Positions 8,893 through 17,238 of a stretch of 64,000 nucleotides of DNA are shown here, one piece after another. The DNA comes from Bacillota bacterium (GTDB taxonomy: Bacteria > Bacillota > Clostridia > DSM-8532). The notes below the pieces were generated by a model that was given only the letters and a program-made list of their open reading frames with translations, was not told where the DNA came from and did no database searches. Location: the NCBI GenBank assembly GCA_023443745.1, contig JAEZTB010000049.1, positions 18,833 to 82,832 of the forward strand. Reading direction: 5' to 3'. Numbering within the stretch: position 1 is the stretch's first letter; the number at the start of each line of letters is the position of its first letter. The position numbers were made by a program, and so were the translations under genes.

Positions 8893-10416
8893 ATGAGTGA
8901 GTATATTCTTGAAATGAGAAACATAACAAAGGAATTTCCAGGTGTTAAGGCCTTGGATAATGTGAGTTTCAAAGTAAAAAAAGGTGAAATTCACGCCCTT
9001 GTGGGTGAAAATGGAGCTGGAAAATCAACTCTGATGAAGGTTTTGAGCGGAGTTTACCCTTTTGGCTCCTATAGTGGAGACATTACATTAAATGGAAAAG
9101 AACGGACTTTTATCAGCATAAAAGACAGCGAGCATGCCGGTATTGCTATCATATATCAGGAGTTAACCTTAGTTAAGCACATGAATATATGTGAAAATAT
9201 TTTTCTTGGCAATCAATTCTCCAGCCATGGCATTATTAATTGGGAAAAATCATTTGTAGAAGCGGAAAAGGTTTTAAAGGAGGTACGGCTGAATGCTGAT
9301 CCTCACACCAAAGTTATCAATCTTGGAATAGGTCAGCAACAGCTGGTAGAGATCGCAAAAGCAATTGCAAAGAAGACCGAGCTTTTGATATTGGATGAAC
9401 CCACCTCAGCGCTAACCGAAAATGAGACCGCAAATCTTCTTAATCTTCTAAGGGAATTTCGAGAAAAAGGGGTTACCTGTATATATATATCCCATAAATT
9501 GAGCGAGGTCTTTCAGCTTGCAGATGCCATAACGGTTCTGAGGGATGGGAAAACTGTTGCAACCCATGATACTCAGGAGCTTTGTGAAAACAAGCTGATA
9601 TCACTTATGGTAGGCCGTGAGCTGACACAGCGATTTCCAAGGGTGGAGCACACTCCTGGAGAAGTGGTTCTGGAGGTAAAGAATTGGACAGTTTATGATC
9701 CTGAATTGCCTGACAGAAAAGTGATTCGTGATGTAAGCTTTACTGCAAGAAAAGGTGAGATATTAGGTATTTCCGGGCTCATGGGTGCGGGCAGAACAGA
9801 GCTTTTTATGAGTATTTTTGGCTGCTATGGGAGCAATCAAAGTGGGGCTGTGTGTATAAACGGCAGGGAGATTAAAGCTAGAACGCCAAAGGATGTTATT
9901 AAAGAAGGGATCAGTTATCTTTCGGAGGACCGAAAAGGAAATGGATTGGTATTGATCCAAGATATTAAAAAGAATATTTCTATGGCAAGTCTATCAAGGA
10001 TCTCCAAGATGAGTGTAATTAATGATAATGAAGAAATAAAGGCCATAGAAAAGTATGTAATGGACCTTCACATCAAGACCCCTTCCATCGAGCAGATGAC
10101 TGGCAATTTAAGCGGGGGAAATCAGCAAAAGGTAGTATTGGCAAAATGGCTGATGACTCAGCCTAAGGTTCTTATTCTTGATGAACCTACGAGGGGAATT
10201 GACGTTGGGGCCAAGTTTGAAATTTACAATATTATGAACAGGCTTGTCGATGAAGGAGTTTGCATTATAATGATTTCTTCCGAGCTGCCGGAGATACTTG
10301 GAATGAGTGACAGGATATTGGTTATGCACGAAGGAAAAGTCAATGGGGAGCTTCAATGGAAAGATGCAACTCAAGAAAAAATATTAGCTTTTGCTACAGG
10401 GGGGTATGTTAAATGA
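8893..10416 (+). CDS. xylG: sugar ABC transporter ATP-binding protein, XylG type
   Basis: A 507-residue double ATPase of the ribose/xylose class. The first nucleotide-binding domain has Walker A GENGAGKST, signature LGIGQQQ and Walker B LLILDEPTSAL. The second has the degenerate loop GLMGAGRTE, signature LSGGNQQK and Walker B VLILDEPTRGI. The stretch SGVYPFGSYSGDI after the first Walker A, with a Gly-Ser-Tyr insertion, is typical of XylG rather than RbsA. Its stop overlaps the permease start by four bases (ATGA), which indicates translational coupling. Powers import of the sugar captured by the lipoprotein at 7774. Confidence 0.93.
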   Translation: MSEYILEMRNITKEFPGVKALDNVSFKVKKGEIHALVGENGAGKSTLMKVLSGVYPFGSYSGDITLNGKERTFISIKDSEHAGIAIIYQELTLVKHMNICENIFLGNQFSSHGIINWEKSFVEAEKVLKEVRLNADPHTKVINLGIGQQQLVEIAKAIAKKTELLILDEPTSALTENETANLLNLLREFREKGVTCIYISHKLSEVFQLADAITVLRDGKTVATHDTQELCENKLISLMVGRELTQRFPRVEHTPGEVVLEVKNWTVYDPELPDRKVIRDVSFTARKGEILGISGLMGAGRTELFMSIFGCYGSNQSGAVCINGREIKARTPKDVIKEGISYLSEDRKGNGLVLIQDIKKNISMASLSRISKMSVINDNEEIKAIEKYVMDLHIKTPSIEQMTGNLSGGNQQKVVLAKWLMTQPKVLILDEPTRGIDVGAKFEIYNIMNRLVDEGVCIIMISSELPEILGMSDRILVMHEGKVNGELQWKDATQEKILAFATGGYVK

Positions 10417-11642
10417 ACAGTATTGCAAAACCGATAGCCATTGAAACCGGTACAGATAACCGAAAAAGAACAATTAAAGATTGGATTGCAGTCTCAGCAA
10501 AACAAAACGTAAGACAATATACGATGTTCATAGCACTATTGCTGATTTGGGTAATGTTCGCCATACTAACTGATGGAATATTCATCACATCAAGAAATCT
10601 TTCCAATTTATTTTTACAAATGGTAACAATAGGATTCTTGGCATGTGGCATGGTTCTCGTCATTGTTGCGACCCATATCGATCTTTCTGTGGGTTCCGTT
10701 GCTGCAACCCTGGGTGCTACTGCGGCCTACCTCATGGATAAATTGGATGTCAACCCATGGCTTGCAATACTCATCACCTTGATTGCCGGCTTGCTTATTG
10801 GATGCTGGCACGGGTATTGGATTTCATACAGGGGAGTTCCGGCATTCATTGTGACACTGGCAAGCATGACCGCCTTTAAGGGGGTCACTCTCGCCATTAC
10901 CAAAGGGGCAACCATAGGTGAATTCCCTAGTTCCTTTAAGGCAATAGGGCAGGGGTATGTCCCAAAGCTTTTCTTTCACGATGCTAAGTTTAATGACACA
11001 AGTGTGATTATAGGATTATTATTGATTATCGGGTACATAGTGATGGAATCAAAAAAGAGAGCTTCCAGAAAAAAATATGGATTTGATGTTCCTCCGATCC
11101 AGATTCAAATAATCAAATTGATACTTGTATCGGCTCTGATTGCTCTAGCCTGCTCCATCATGATCAGTTATATGGGGATACCTTATGCAGTGCTGCTTTT
11201 ACTGGGTGTCGTCATACTCTTTACTTTCATTGCGAATAAGACAACCTTTGGGAGAAATGTATACGCAAGTGGCGGCAATAAGGAGGCTGCAAGACTGTCA
11301 GGAATCAATATTAAACGTGTGGGCTTTTCCATATTTGCTCTTATGGGAATCCTTAATGCCATAGCGGCCATCGTTTTCACTGCAAGGTTAAATGCAGCGA
11401 CTCCATCAGCAGGCAATCTTTTTGAGCTGGATGCCGTTGCGGCCTGCTATATCGGCGGTACAAGTCCTCTTGGTGGTGTTGGAACAATATATGGTGCTAT
11501 AATCGGAGCCCTTATCATGGCGAGCCTTGATAATGGCATGAGCTTAATGAATCTCCCCATTATGTTCCAATATATCATTAAGGGTATGATTCTCTTATCT
11601 GCTGTCTGGATAGACTTCGCAACGAAAAAGAAAGCATTGTAA
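10413..11642 (+). CDS. xylH: sugar ABC transporter permease, XylH type
   Basis: A 409-residue polytopic membrane protein of the BPD_transp_2 family, with about ten hydrophobic segments. Diagnostic stretches are THIDLSVGSVAATLGATAAY, RGVPAFIVTLASMTAFKG, YASGGNKEAARLSGINI and CYIGGTSPLGGVGTIYGAIIG. The length (about 390-430) and the long middle segment fit XylH rather than RbsC, which is near 320 residues. It forms the transmembrane pore of the importer with XylG. A 6-bp inverted repeat (GAATGC/GCATTC, 11652-11677) follows the stop but has no T tract. Confidence 0.92.
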   Translation: MNSIAKPIAIETGTDNRKRTIKDWIAVSAKQNVRQYTMFIALLLIWVMFAILTDGIFITSRNLSNLFLQMVTIGFLACGMVLVIVATHIDLSVGSVAATLGATAAYLMDKLDVNPWLAILITLIAGLLIGCWHGYWISYRGVPAFIVTLASMTAFKGVTLAITKGATIGEFPSSFKAIGQGYVPKLFFHDAKFNDTSVIIGLLLIIGYIVMESKKRASRKKYGFDVPPIQIQIIKLILVSALIALACSIMISYMGIPYAVLLLLGVVILFTFIANKTTFGRNVYASGGNKEAARLSGINIKRVGFSIFALMGILNAIAAIVFTARLNAATPSAGNLFELDAVAACYIGGTSPLGGVGTIYGAIIGALIMASLDNGMSLMNLPIMFQYIIKGMILLSAVWIDFATKKKAL

Positions 11643-11684
11643 TTCAAACATGAATGCAAATATGCAAAATAGCATTCGCAGGAG

Positions 11685-11713
11685 TTGAATAAATTTTACA
11701 ATAATGAGATAAT
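11685..11713 (+). promoter_or_regulatory. candidate promoter for the sensor operon
   Basis: TTGAAT at 11685-11690 and GATAAT at 11708-11713 are separated by 17 bases, in the gap between the permease gene and the membrane-anchored binding protein. It would let the sensing genes be expressed without the transporter promoter. There is no clear terminator before it, so read-through from xylFGH is also possible. Confidence 0.45.
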
Positions 11714-11739
11714 ATTAAATAACTTAATTGAGGGGATGT

Positions 11740-12735
11740 ATGTGGGAAAGAGGAAAATTCCTAAAAATGAATAGGTATTTTGTCATAACCCTCGTTGTAT
11801 TTCTGACAACAGCTATACCTCTTACACAATCCTACAGGAAAACAAGTCATACTGTTAAATCCACAAATCATGAAGATATATATCGATTTGCCTGTATTTA
11901 TTCAGGAAGTAGTGATTATTACAAGTCTTCGCTAAAGCAAGGACTCGAAAAAGCCTCTGAGAAATTAGGGGTCTGGGTGAATTTTCTGAGTTTCAAATCA
12001 ATTGAAACAGACAAGCATTGTGATGAGTTTGATAAAGCTATTGCTGCAAAGGTTGATGGTATCATCACCAATATTCCTGACGCTGAGGCCATTCGTCGCT
12101 ATATTGAAATAGCCGACGAAAATCATATACCTGTTATCACAATAGAAAGCGACTTGCCCGGCAGTAAAAGAATTTCTTTTATTGGAACCAATAGCTATGC
12201 TTTTGGGGTTAATGCAGGAAGGCTTATGATTTCCGCGACAAATGGAAAAGCAAGGACTGCTATGTTTTTGAGCTCCAACATGAGCAGGCAGAATTTGAAA
12301 AACCAAGGCTTTCAAGACACCGTAATGAATGATGATGAAATGGATGTTGAGTTATTTGTATCTGAAGAACCCAGCATAATAGGGTATGTCAATACGGCTC
12401 AGTCTATTTTTGTAAACAATCCTGACCGTGATTCTTTCTTCTGCCATGATTCTGAAAGCACATTAGGTGTTGTAAGAGCGATGATTGAGTTTAATAAAAC
12501 GAATAATGTGGTTATCGGTTCTGGCAATTCAAACGAGATTTTAAGGTACATAAAAAACGGAATCATTTATGCTTCTCTGGTAGAGGATCCCTATACTATC
12601 GGGTATCTTTCGGTTGAAAACATGTTGAAACATAAAAAAGGAGAGAGTATTTCAGAGTCTGTTAATCCTGATATCATTATTTTGTCAAAAGATAATATTG
12701 ATAGCATACTCGAAGAGAGAGAGGGCAAGGAGTGA
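11740..12735 (+). CDS. membrane-anchored sugar-binding sensor protein, XylFII-like
   Basis: About 331 residues from ATG 11740, which follows GAGGGG at a good distance. The N terminus has one hydrophobic segment (YFVITLVVFLTTAIPL) without a lipobox cysteine, so the protein is probably tethered by an uncleaved helix. The rest is a periplasmic-binding-protein fold (FACIYSGSSDYYKSSLKQGL, ITNIPDAEAIRRYIE, FIGTNSYAFGVNAGRLM, VIGSGNSNEI, ASLVEDPYTIGYLSVENML). It lies two bases before a LytS/YesM-type kinase. In Clostridium beijerinckii a similar protein, XylFII, binds D-xylose and activates its LytS partner. I infer the same role here; the ligand is not proven. Confidence 0.8.
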   Translation: MWERGKFLKMNRYFVITLVVFLTTAIPLTQSYRKTSHTVKSTNHEDIYRFACIYSGSSDYYKSSLKQGLEKASEKLGVWVNFLSFKSIETDKHCDEFDKAIAAKVDGIITNIPDAEAIRRYIEIADENHIPVITIESDLPGSKRISFIGTNSYAFGVNAGRLMISATNGKARTAMFLSSNMSRQNLKNQGFQDTVMNDDEMDVELFVSEEPSIIGYVNTAQSIFVNNPDRDSFFCHDSESTLGVVRAMIEFNKTNNVVIGSGNSNEILRYIKNGIIYASLVEDPYTIGYLSVENMLKHKKGESISESVNPDIIILSKDNIDSILEEREGKE

Positions 12736-12736
12736 T

Positions 12737-14284
12737 ATGAAAGGGGAACTCAGGAATATCATGCCTCTCAGGAAAAGAGTTCTGCTTTATTTTTTAATCG
12801 TTATTGTCCTCATTGGACTCTTAAGCTCTGTGCTTTATTACAATATGACAAGTACCTATCATAAGTTTGATAAGGTATACAATAATTTAAAAATACTTGA
12901 GGACTATTCCAGTACGATAGAGAAGACAAGCGCTGATTTAAACAAGTATATAAGTGAAAGCGACCGTTCCTATATCAGTTCTTTCTATCAAAAATACGAT
13001 GAGTTATTGTTGGAAATGAAAAATACCGACCTGGACTTTAATAAGATAGACGATAATATGCTTTTTGTGAATATAAGGTGCATGTTTGAAACATACGGAA
13101 GTGAAGCCGATGCCGCAATCAGAGAATACAGGAAAAGAAATGTTGAGGCCTTATCCTACAGACTTTCACGAACACTGAAAATACAGGCCTATATCCAGGA
13201 TGAAATAGATGCGCTTGTTCTGAGCTATATTTCTGAGAGCAGAATTTTTCAGAAGGATCTGCTTAACCAGATGGTCATTTTGCGAGCCCTTATTATAATC
13301 TTAATAATTATGTCTTTTACACTGTATATGATGCTTGCCTTTTACTTAAGTAAAGCACTTGTCAAGCCCATTGACATGCTGGTGAAGATGGCCAATCGGA
13401 TATCGGGAGGGGACTTTGATGTGGATCCCATTAATACCAGCTCTCATGGTGAATTGAAGATGCTTTCCGACACGTTATACAGAATGAGCTATGACATTAA
13501 AAAATATATTGAAGAGATGAATAACAAGGTGGAGGTCGAAAAGCTCTTGCAGGCAAAGGAGGTTGAAAACCTCAGAATAAACGCACTTTTACAGGAAACA
13601 GAGCTTAAAAGACTTCAAGCGCAGGTCAATCCGCACTTTTTGTTTAATACACTGACCACATTGCATCATACAGCATTTATGGAAGGGGCAACGGAAACCT
13701 GTGAAATTGCAGAGGCTGTTTCAAAAATTCTTAGATATAATTTGAGGAAATCCAATACCATTGTTCAGCTTAATGACGAAATTGAAAATATCAAAAATTA
13801 TATATACATTCAGGAGAAAAGATATAAGCATAGAGTAAAAGTGCGTTTTGATATCGATGAAAGCCAATTGGACTTGCCCATACCCAATATGACAGTTCAA
13901 CCCATCGTAGAAAATTCTTTCATACATGGCGTTGAAAATAACGAGGATTATGGAGAGATAAGTTTAAGGGTATATAAGGAGAATCAATTTACTGTAGTAG
14001 AGATTAAGGATAATGGAGCGGGTATCGAAGAGGAAAAGCTTAATCAATTGAGAAATATGATTGGTAATGAATCGGATTATAGTGGACATACCTCCAGTAT
14101 TGGGATTAACAACGTTGTTAAACGGCTGCAGGCTTTTTACAATTCCAAGGACTTGTTTCACATTGAAAGTACGTCTAAGGAAGGGACAATCATAAAGCTC
14201 TTTTTACCCTATCATTTTCAGTATCGGAGAAATGCAACCGCCAGAGGCAGTTTTGAAGCAGAGCTCAAGCTATTGGAGGACTAA
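12737..14284 (+). CDS. LytS/YesM-type sensor histidine kinase
   Basis: 515 residues from ATG 12737. This start is chosen over an in-frame codon 39 bases upstream because AAGGAG lies eight bases before it and it clears the preceding gene. Two membrane helices (about residues 12-34 and 178-205) flank an extracellular helical region, followed by a HAMP linker (about 205-260). The His_kinase domain has the phosphoacceptor motif QAQVNPHFLFNTL with His at residue 300, and the ATPase has QPIVENSFIHG and DNGAGIEEEKL. The extracellular part is too small for its own binding fold, which fits use of the neighbouring binding protein as ligand sensor. The product should phosphorylate the regulator at 14287. 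Confidence 0.9.
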   Translation: MKGELRNIMPLRKRVLLYFLIVIVLIGLLSSVLYYNMTSTYHKFDKVYNNLKILEDYSSTIEKTSADLNKYISESDRSYISSFYQKYDELLLEMKNTDLDFNKIDDNMLFVNIRCMFETYGSEADAAIREYRKRNVEALSYRLSRTLKIQAYIQDEIDALVLSYISESRIFQKDLLNQMVILRALIIILIIMSFTLYMMLAFYLSKALVKPIDMLVKMANRISGGDFDVDPINTSSHGELKMLSDTLYRMSYDIKKYIEEMNNKVEVEKLLQAKEVENLRINALLQETELKRLQAQVNPHFLFNTLTTLHHTAFMEGATETCEIAEAVSKILRYNLRKSNTIVQLNDEIENIKNYIYIQEKRYKHRVKVRFDIDESQLDLPIPNMTVQPIVENSFIHGVENNEDYGEISLRVYKENQFTVVEIKDNGAGIEEEKLNQLRNMIGNESDYSGHTSSIGINNVVKRLQAFYNSKDLFHIESTSKEGTIIKLFLPYHFQYRRNATARGSFEAELKLLED

Positions 14285-14286
14285 AA

Positions 14287-15879
14287 ATGATAAAAATCAT
14301 TATAGCTGATGATGAGATTCTAGAGAGAGAAGTATACAAGGTTATTATAAGCAGACATTTTCCAGAGCTCGTTGTGGTTGCGGAAGCTGAGACCGGCCGA
14401 CAAGCCATAGAAATGTATGAACTTCATAGGCCTCATCTGATCCTTATGGATGTTAAGATGCCGGGCATAAACGGAATAGATGCCATAGAAGAAATCCGTA
14501 AAAAAAGCAGAAATGCCAAGTTTATCATCATATCGGCCTATAATTTTTTTGATTATGCGAAGGAAGCAATGAAATACGGAATAGAGGATTACATATTAAA
14601 GCCCGTAGCAAAAGACGAGTTTATGAAGGTAATCGGTAAAGCCTTGAAAAAAATAGAGGATGAAATAAATATTGAAAAGCAAGAGCTGGAACTGAAGGAA
14701 AAGCTGAAAAGTGTGTTGCCGATACTGGAAAACGAACTTACTTTTGCCGTAATGATGAGTGATGACAGTAAAATTAAGCAGTATTCAAAGCTTATTAATG
14801 TGGATATATCGTCTGGATATTTAGTGGTGGGCTTAATAAAAGAGGATAGCTTTGAGACCACCAATGAGGTTGCACGCAGTCTGACAATCCAAAAAATTCA
14901 GGAATTCATAAAGGAAAATATGCCGGAATTAAAGCCCTGTCTTATAAGCAGCTTTGTTTCAAATAAAATTTTAATGATTTTTCCTTGGAAAACAGAAATA
15001 TCAACATATGAAATTAAGGAAGACTCCTACAATAAGATGCTTATATTAAGAAATGCAATTAAGTCCAATTTCAAAGTGAAGATGTGTTTTGGAATCAGCG
15101 ATGCTTATAAAGACCTTACCCAAATAAGGAATTCATATAATCAGGCACTTACGGTAATTAACAACATCGATTCTTTTGAGATCGATATTGTCAACTACGG
15201 AGATATAAAGAGCAATGCTGTTAAGCCGTTTCAATACCCTTATGAAATAGAAAAACAATTGACGGAAAAGATTAGATTAGGCATAACCGAGCAGGCCTTA
15301 AGAGCGTTTGTCAGTATTTTTGACTATACCCGCGATTGCTTGAAGGGGGATGTTGATAGGATTAAATTCGAATTGCTTGAGTTATACTTTGCCTTGTCAA
15401 GAATGGTCTATGAATATGATACGGCCTATATAGGCTTGGATGATTTTATTATGAACAAGAACAAATATCATAATTTAAAAACCATAATAGAAATTTATCA
15501 TATTTTTGAAGAGAACATAAAAAGTTTATGTGAAAAATTCAAGGAAGAACGGAATAAGAAAGCAAAAAGTATTATGTTTCAAGCCATCCAGTATGTGAAT
15601 GAAAACTATATGAAGGAAATAACACTGGAAGAGGTGGCCAAGAAGGTGTGCATAAGCCCTAACTATTTTAGCAGGATGTTCAAAAGCGAATTGAACCAAA
15701 ACTTTATCGATTATCTTACACACATTAGGATCGAGACTGCCAAGGGTTTGATAATTAAAGAAAATAAAAACATCAGCGACGTCTGCTGGGATGTGGGTTA
15801 TAATGACCCCAATTATTTTACTAAAGTTTTTAAGAAGGTAACAGGACTGACACCAAGCGAATTCAAAGAGAAGGCTTAA
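14287..15879 (+). CDS. YesN-type response regulator with AraC DNA-binding domain
   Basis: 530 residues. The receiver domain (about 1-120) has acidic residues DDE at 8-10, the phosphorylated Asp at residue 55 in LILMDVKMPG, and the lysine in YILKPVAKDE. A middle region of about 300 residues has no named fold that I recognise with confidence. The C-terminal AraC-type double HTH (about 430-530) reads EITLEEVAKKVCISPNYFSRMFK and ISDVCWDVGYNDPNYFTKVFKK. It starts two bases after the kinase stop codon. AraC-type regulators bind direct repeats, and such repeats lie before xylF at 7561 and 7611, so that operon is its most likely target. Confidence 0.92.
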   Translation: MIKIIIADDEILEREVYKVIISRHFPELVVVAEAETGRQAIEMYELHRPHLILMDVKMPGINGIDAIEEIRKKSRNAKFIIISAYNFFDYAKEAMKYGIEDYILKPVAKDEFMKVIGKALKKIEDEINIEKQELELKEKLKSVLPILENELTFAVMMSDDSKIKQYSKLINVDISSGYLVVGLIKEDSFETTNEVARSLTIQKIQEFIKENMPELKPCLISSFVSNKILMIFPWKTEISTYEIKEDSYNKMLILRNAIKSNFKVKMCFGISDAYKDLTQIRNSYNQALTVINNIDSFEIDIVNYGDIKSNAVKPFQYPYEIEKQLTEKIRLGITEQALRAFVSIFDYTRDCLKGDVDRIKFELLELYFALSRMVYEYDTAYIGLDDFIMNKNKYHNLKTIIEIYHIFEENIKSLCEKFKEERNKKAKSIMFQAIQYVNENYMKEITLEEVAKKVCISPNYFSRMFKSELNQNFIDYLTHIRIETAKGLIIKENKNISDVCWDVGYNDPNYFTKVFKKVTGLTPSEFKEKA

Positions 15880-15907
15880 TTCATCTGTTCTTTTCCGGAG
15901 GTAGGTA

Positions 15908-17023
15908 ATGAAGATAGGAAAAAGTATCTTACTTATTATAATGTCAGCAATATTCATGATGGCTTTTATTTCCTGCTCGGAAAATAGGTACGATAACGAC
16001 AAGGTATATCTTGGGCAAGACAATGGTTTTAAGGATGGGCCTAATACCCTTGACAGAAAGGATGAAATTACTGTCGGATTTTCAGTTGCAAGCTATCAGG
16101 AGGAACGGTGGCTGACAGACAGGGATATTTTTATATCCAAATGCAAGGAGCTGGGAGCGGAAGTAATCGTACAATCGGCAAACGGGGATGAGGAGCTGCA
16201 GGCGACCCAATGTAAAAAGCTGCTTGCTCAAGATATTGACGTGCTTGTGGTCATTTCCCAGAATAGCGAGAAGGCGGCTTCAATCGTCAACGATGCCAAA
16301 GAGGTGAATGTCCCTGTGGTTGCCTACGACAGGCTTATCAGAAATAGTCCGTTAGCGGCCTATGTTACCTATGACAACGTAAAAATCGGAGAATTGCAGG
16401 CAGAATACCTAGTTAAAAATGCACCAAAGGGCAATTATATTCTCCTTGGCGGTGCTCAAACCGATTACTGCGCTATCCAAGTCAGGGAGGGGCAGATGAA
16501 TGTTCTAAAGCCGTTTATTGATAAAGGCGATATTAATGTGATCGAGAAAGAGTGGGTTGAAGACTGGAATCCTTTTGAGGCGCGCAAAATCGTTGAAAAT
16601 GCATTGATTGATCATAACAACGATGTTAAGGCCATTGTTGCATCTAATGATGGTACAGCAGGGGGAGCCATTCAGGCTCTGGCTGAACGAAAGCTGGCCG
16701 GTCAGGTTTTTGTGTCGGGGCAGGATGCCGATTTAGCTGGTTGCCAAAGAATTGTAGAGGAAACCCAAAGCATGACCGTGTATGTACCCATAAAGGCTGA
16801 GGCTGAGGCTGCCGCAGAAACAGCCATTAAGCTAGCTAAGGGGGAGCCTTTCGTCGGAGATAGTGTAACCGATAATGGCCAGGTATCCGTTGAGACTATA
16901 CGCCTGTCACCTATACTTGTAGACAAAAATAATATTGTTGATATTGTCATTAAAGATGGTTATCAAAAGTTCGAAGAGGTTTTCAAAAACATAGCTAAAA
17001 GCGGTTGGCCGGAACAAAAGTAG
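15908..17023 (+). CDS. second XylF-type sugar-binding lipoprotein
   Basis: 371 residues with a lipoprotein signal ending FISC. The mature protein is a clear paralogue of the one at 7774: both share ERWLTDRD/ERWVLDKE, VVISQNSEKAASIV, AYDRLIRNSPLAAYVTYDNVKIGELQAEYLV, ASNDGTAGGAIQALAERKLAG and VSGQDADLAG. It has an extra acidic stretch after the lipobox and a longer C terminus. It sits 28 bases after the response regulator, probably in the same operon, and has no transporter genes of its own. It may supply the XylGH pore with a second ligand, or a different affinity for the same one. Confidence 0.88.
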   Translation: MKIGKSILLIIMSAIFMMAFISCSENRYDNDKVYLGQDNGFKDGPNTLDRKDEITVGFSVASYQEERWLTDRDIFISKCKELGAEVIVQSANGDEELQATQCKKLLAQDIDVLVVISQNSEKAASIVNDAKEVNVPVVAYDRLIRNSPLAAYVTYDNVKIGELQAEYLVKNAPKGNYILLGGAQTDYCAIQVREGQMNVLKPFIDKGDINVIEKEWVEDWNPFEARKIVENALIDHNNDVKAIVASNDGTAGGAIQALAERKLAGQVFVSGQDADLAGCQRIVEETQSMTVYVPIKAEAEAAAETAIKLAKGEPFVGDSVTDNGQVSVETIRLSPILVDKNNIVDIVIKDGYQKFEEVFKNIAKSGWPEQK

Positions 17024-17118
17024 ACTTTATGGTGAAATATGTTGTAAAATAGTGTAATTCAAGAAGTAAAAAATATAGCTTTTTTAAAATGTCCCCTATA
17101 GAAATACTAACCCCTATT

Positions 17119-17230
17119 CTCCTTTAAAAATGGGATTACAGAGTGCTATGATTTGGCAATTTATTTCTACTCTTCATTTTAATAACTATACTAAAATGAA
17201 CTTGTTGAAATCCCATTATTTTAAAGGAGG
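17119..17230 (+). promoter_or_regulatory. long inverted repeat covering the GH8 ribosome-binding site
   Basis: The arm at 17119-17137 pairs with 17209-17229 as 11 bp plus 8 bp around a two-base bulge. The 5' arm contains CTCCTTTAAAA, an exact anti-Shine-Dalgarno, and the 3' arm contains AAAGGAGG (17223-17230), the ribosome site of the GH8 gene. The loop is about 71 bases. If the mRNA starts upstream of 17119 this fold would hide the ribosome site; if it starts inside the loop the repeat can only act as DNA. I cannot place the promoter. Just upstream, CCCCTATA (17093-17100) and CCCCTATT (17111-17118) form a direct repeat 18 bases apart. Confidence 0.6.
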
Positions 17231-17238
17231 TTTTGCTT

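Noticed and set aside
12698..12736. Earlier start of the LytS/YesM-type kinase
   Set aside because: It overlaps the preceding gene and lacks a ribosome site, while ATG 12737 has AAGGAG at the right distance.
17069..17086. Terminator after the second xylF (A-run and T-run)
   Set aside because: The stem would consist only of A-T pairs with a very short loop, too weak to call.
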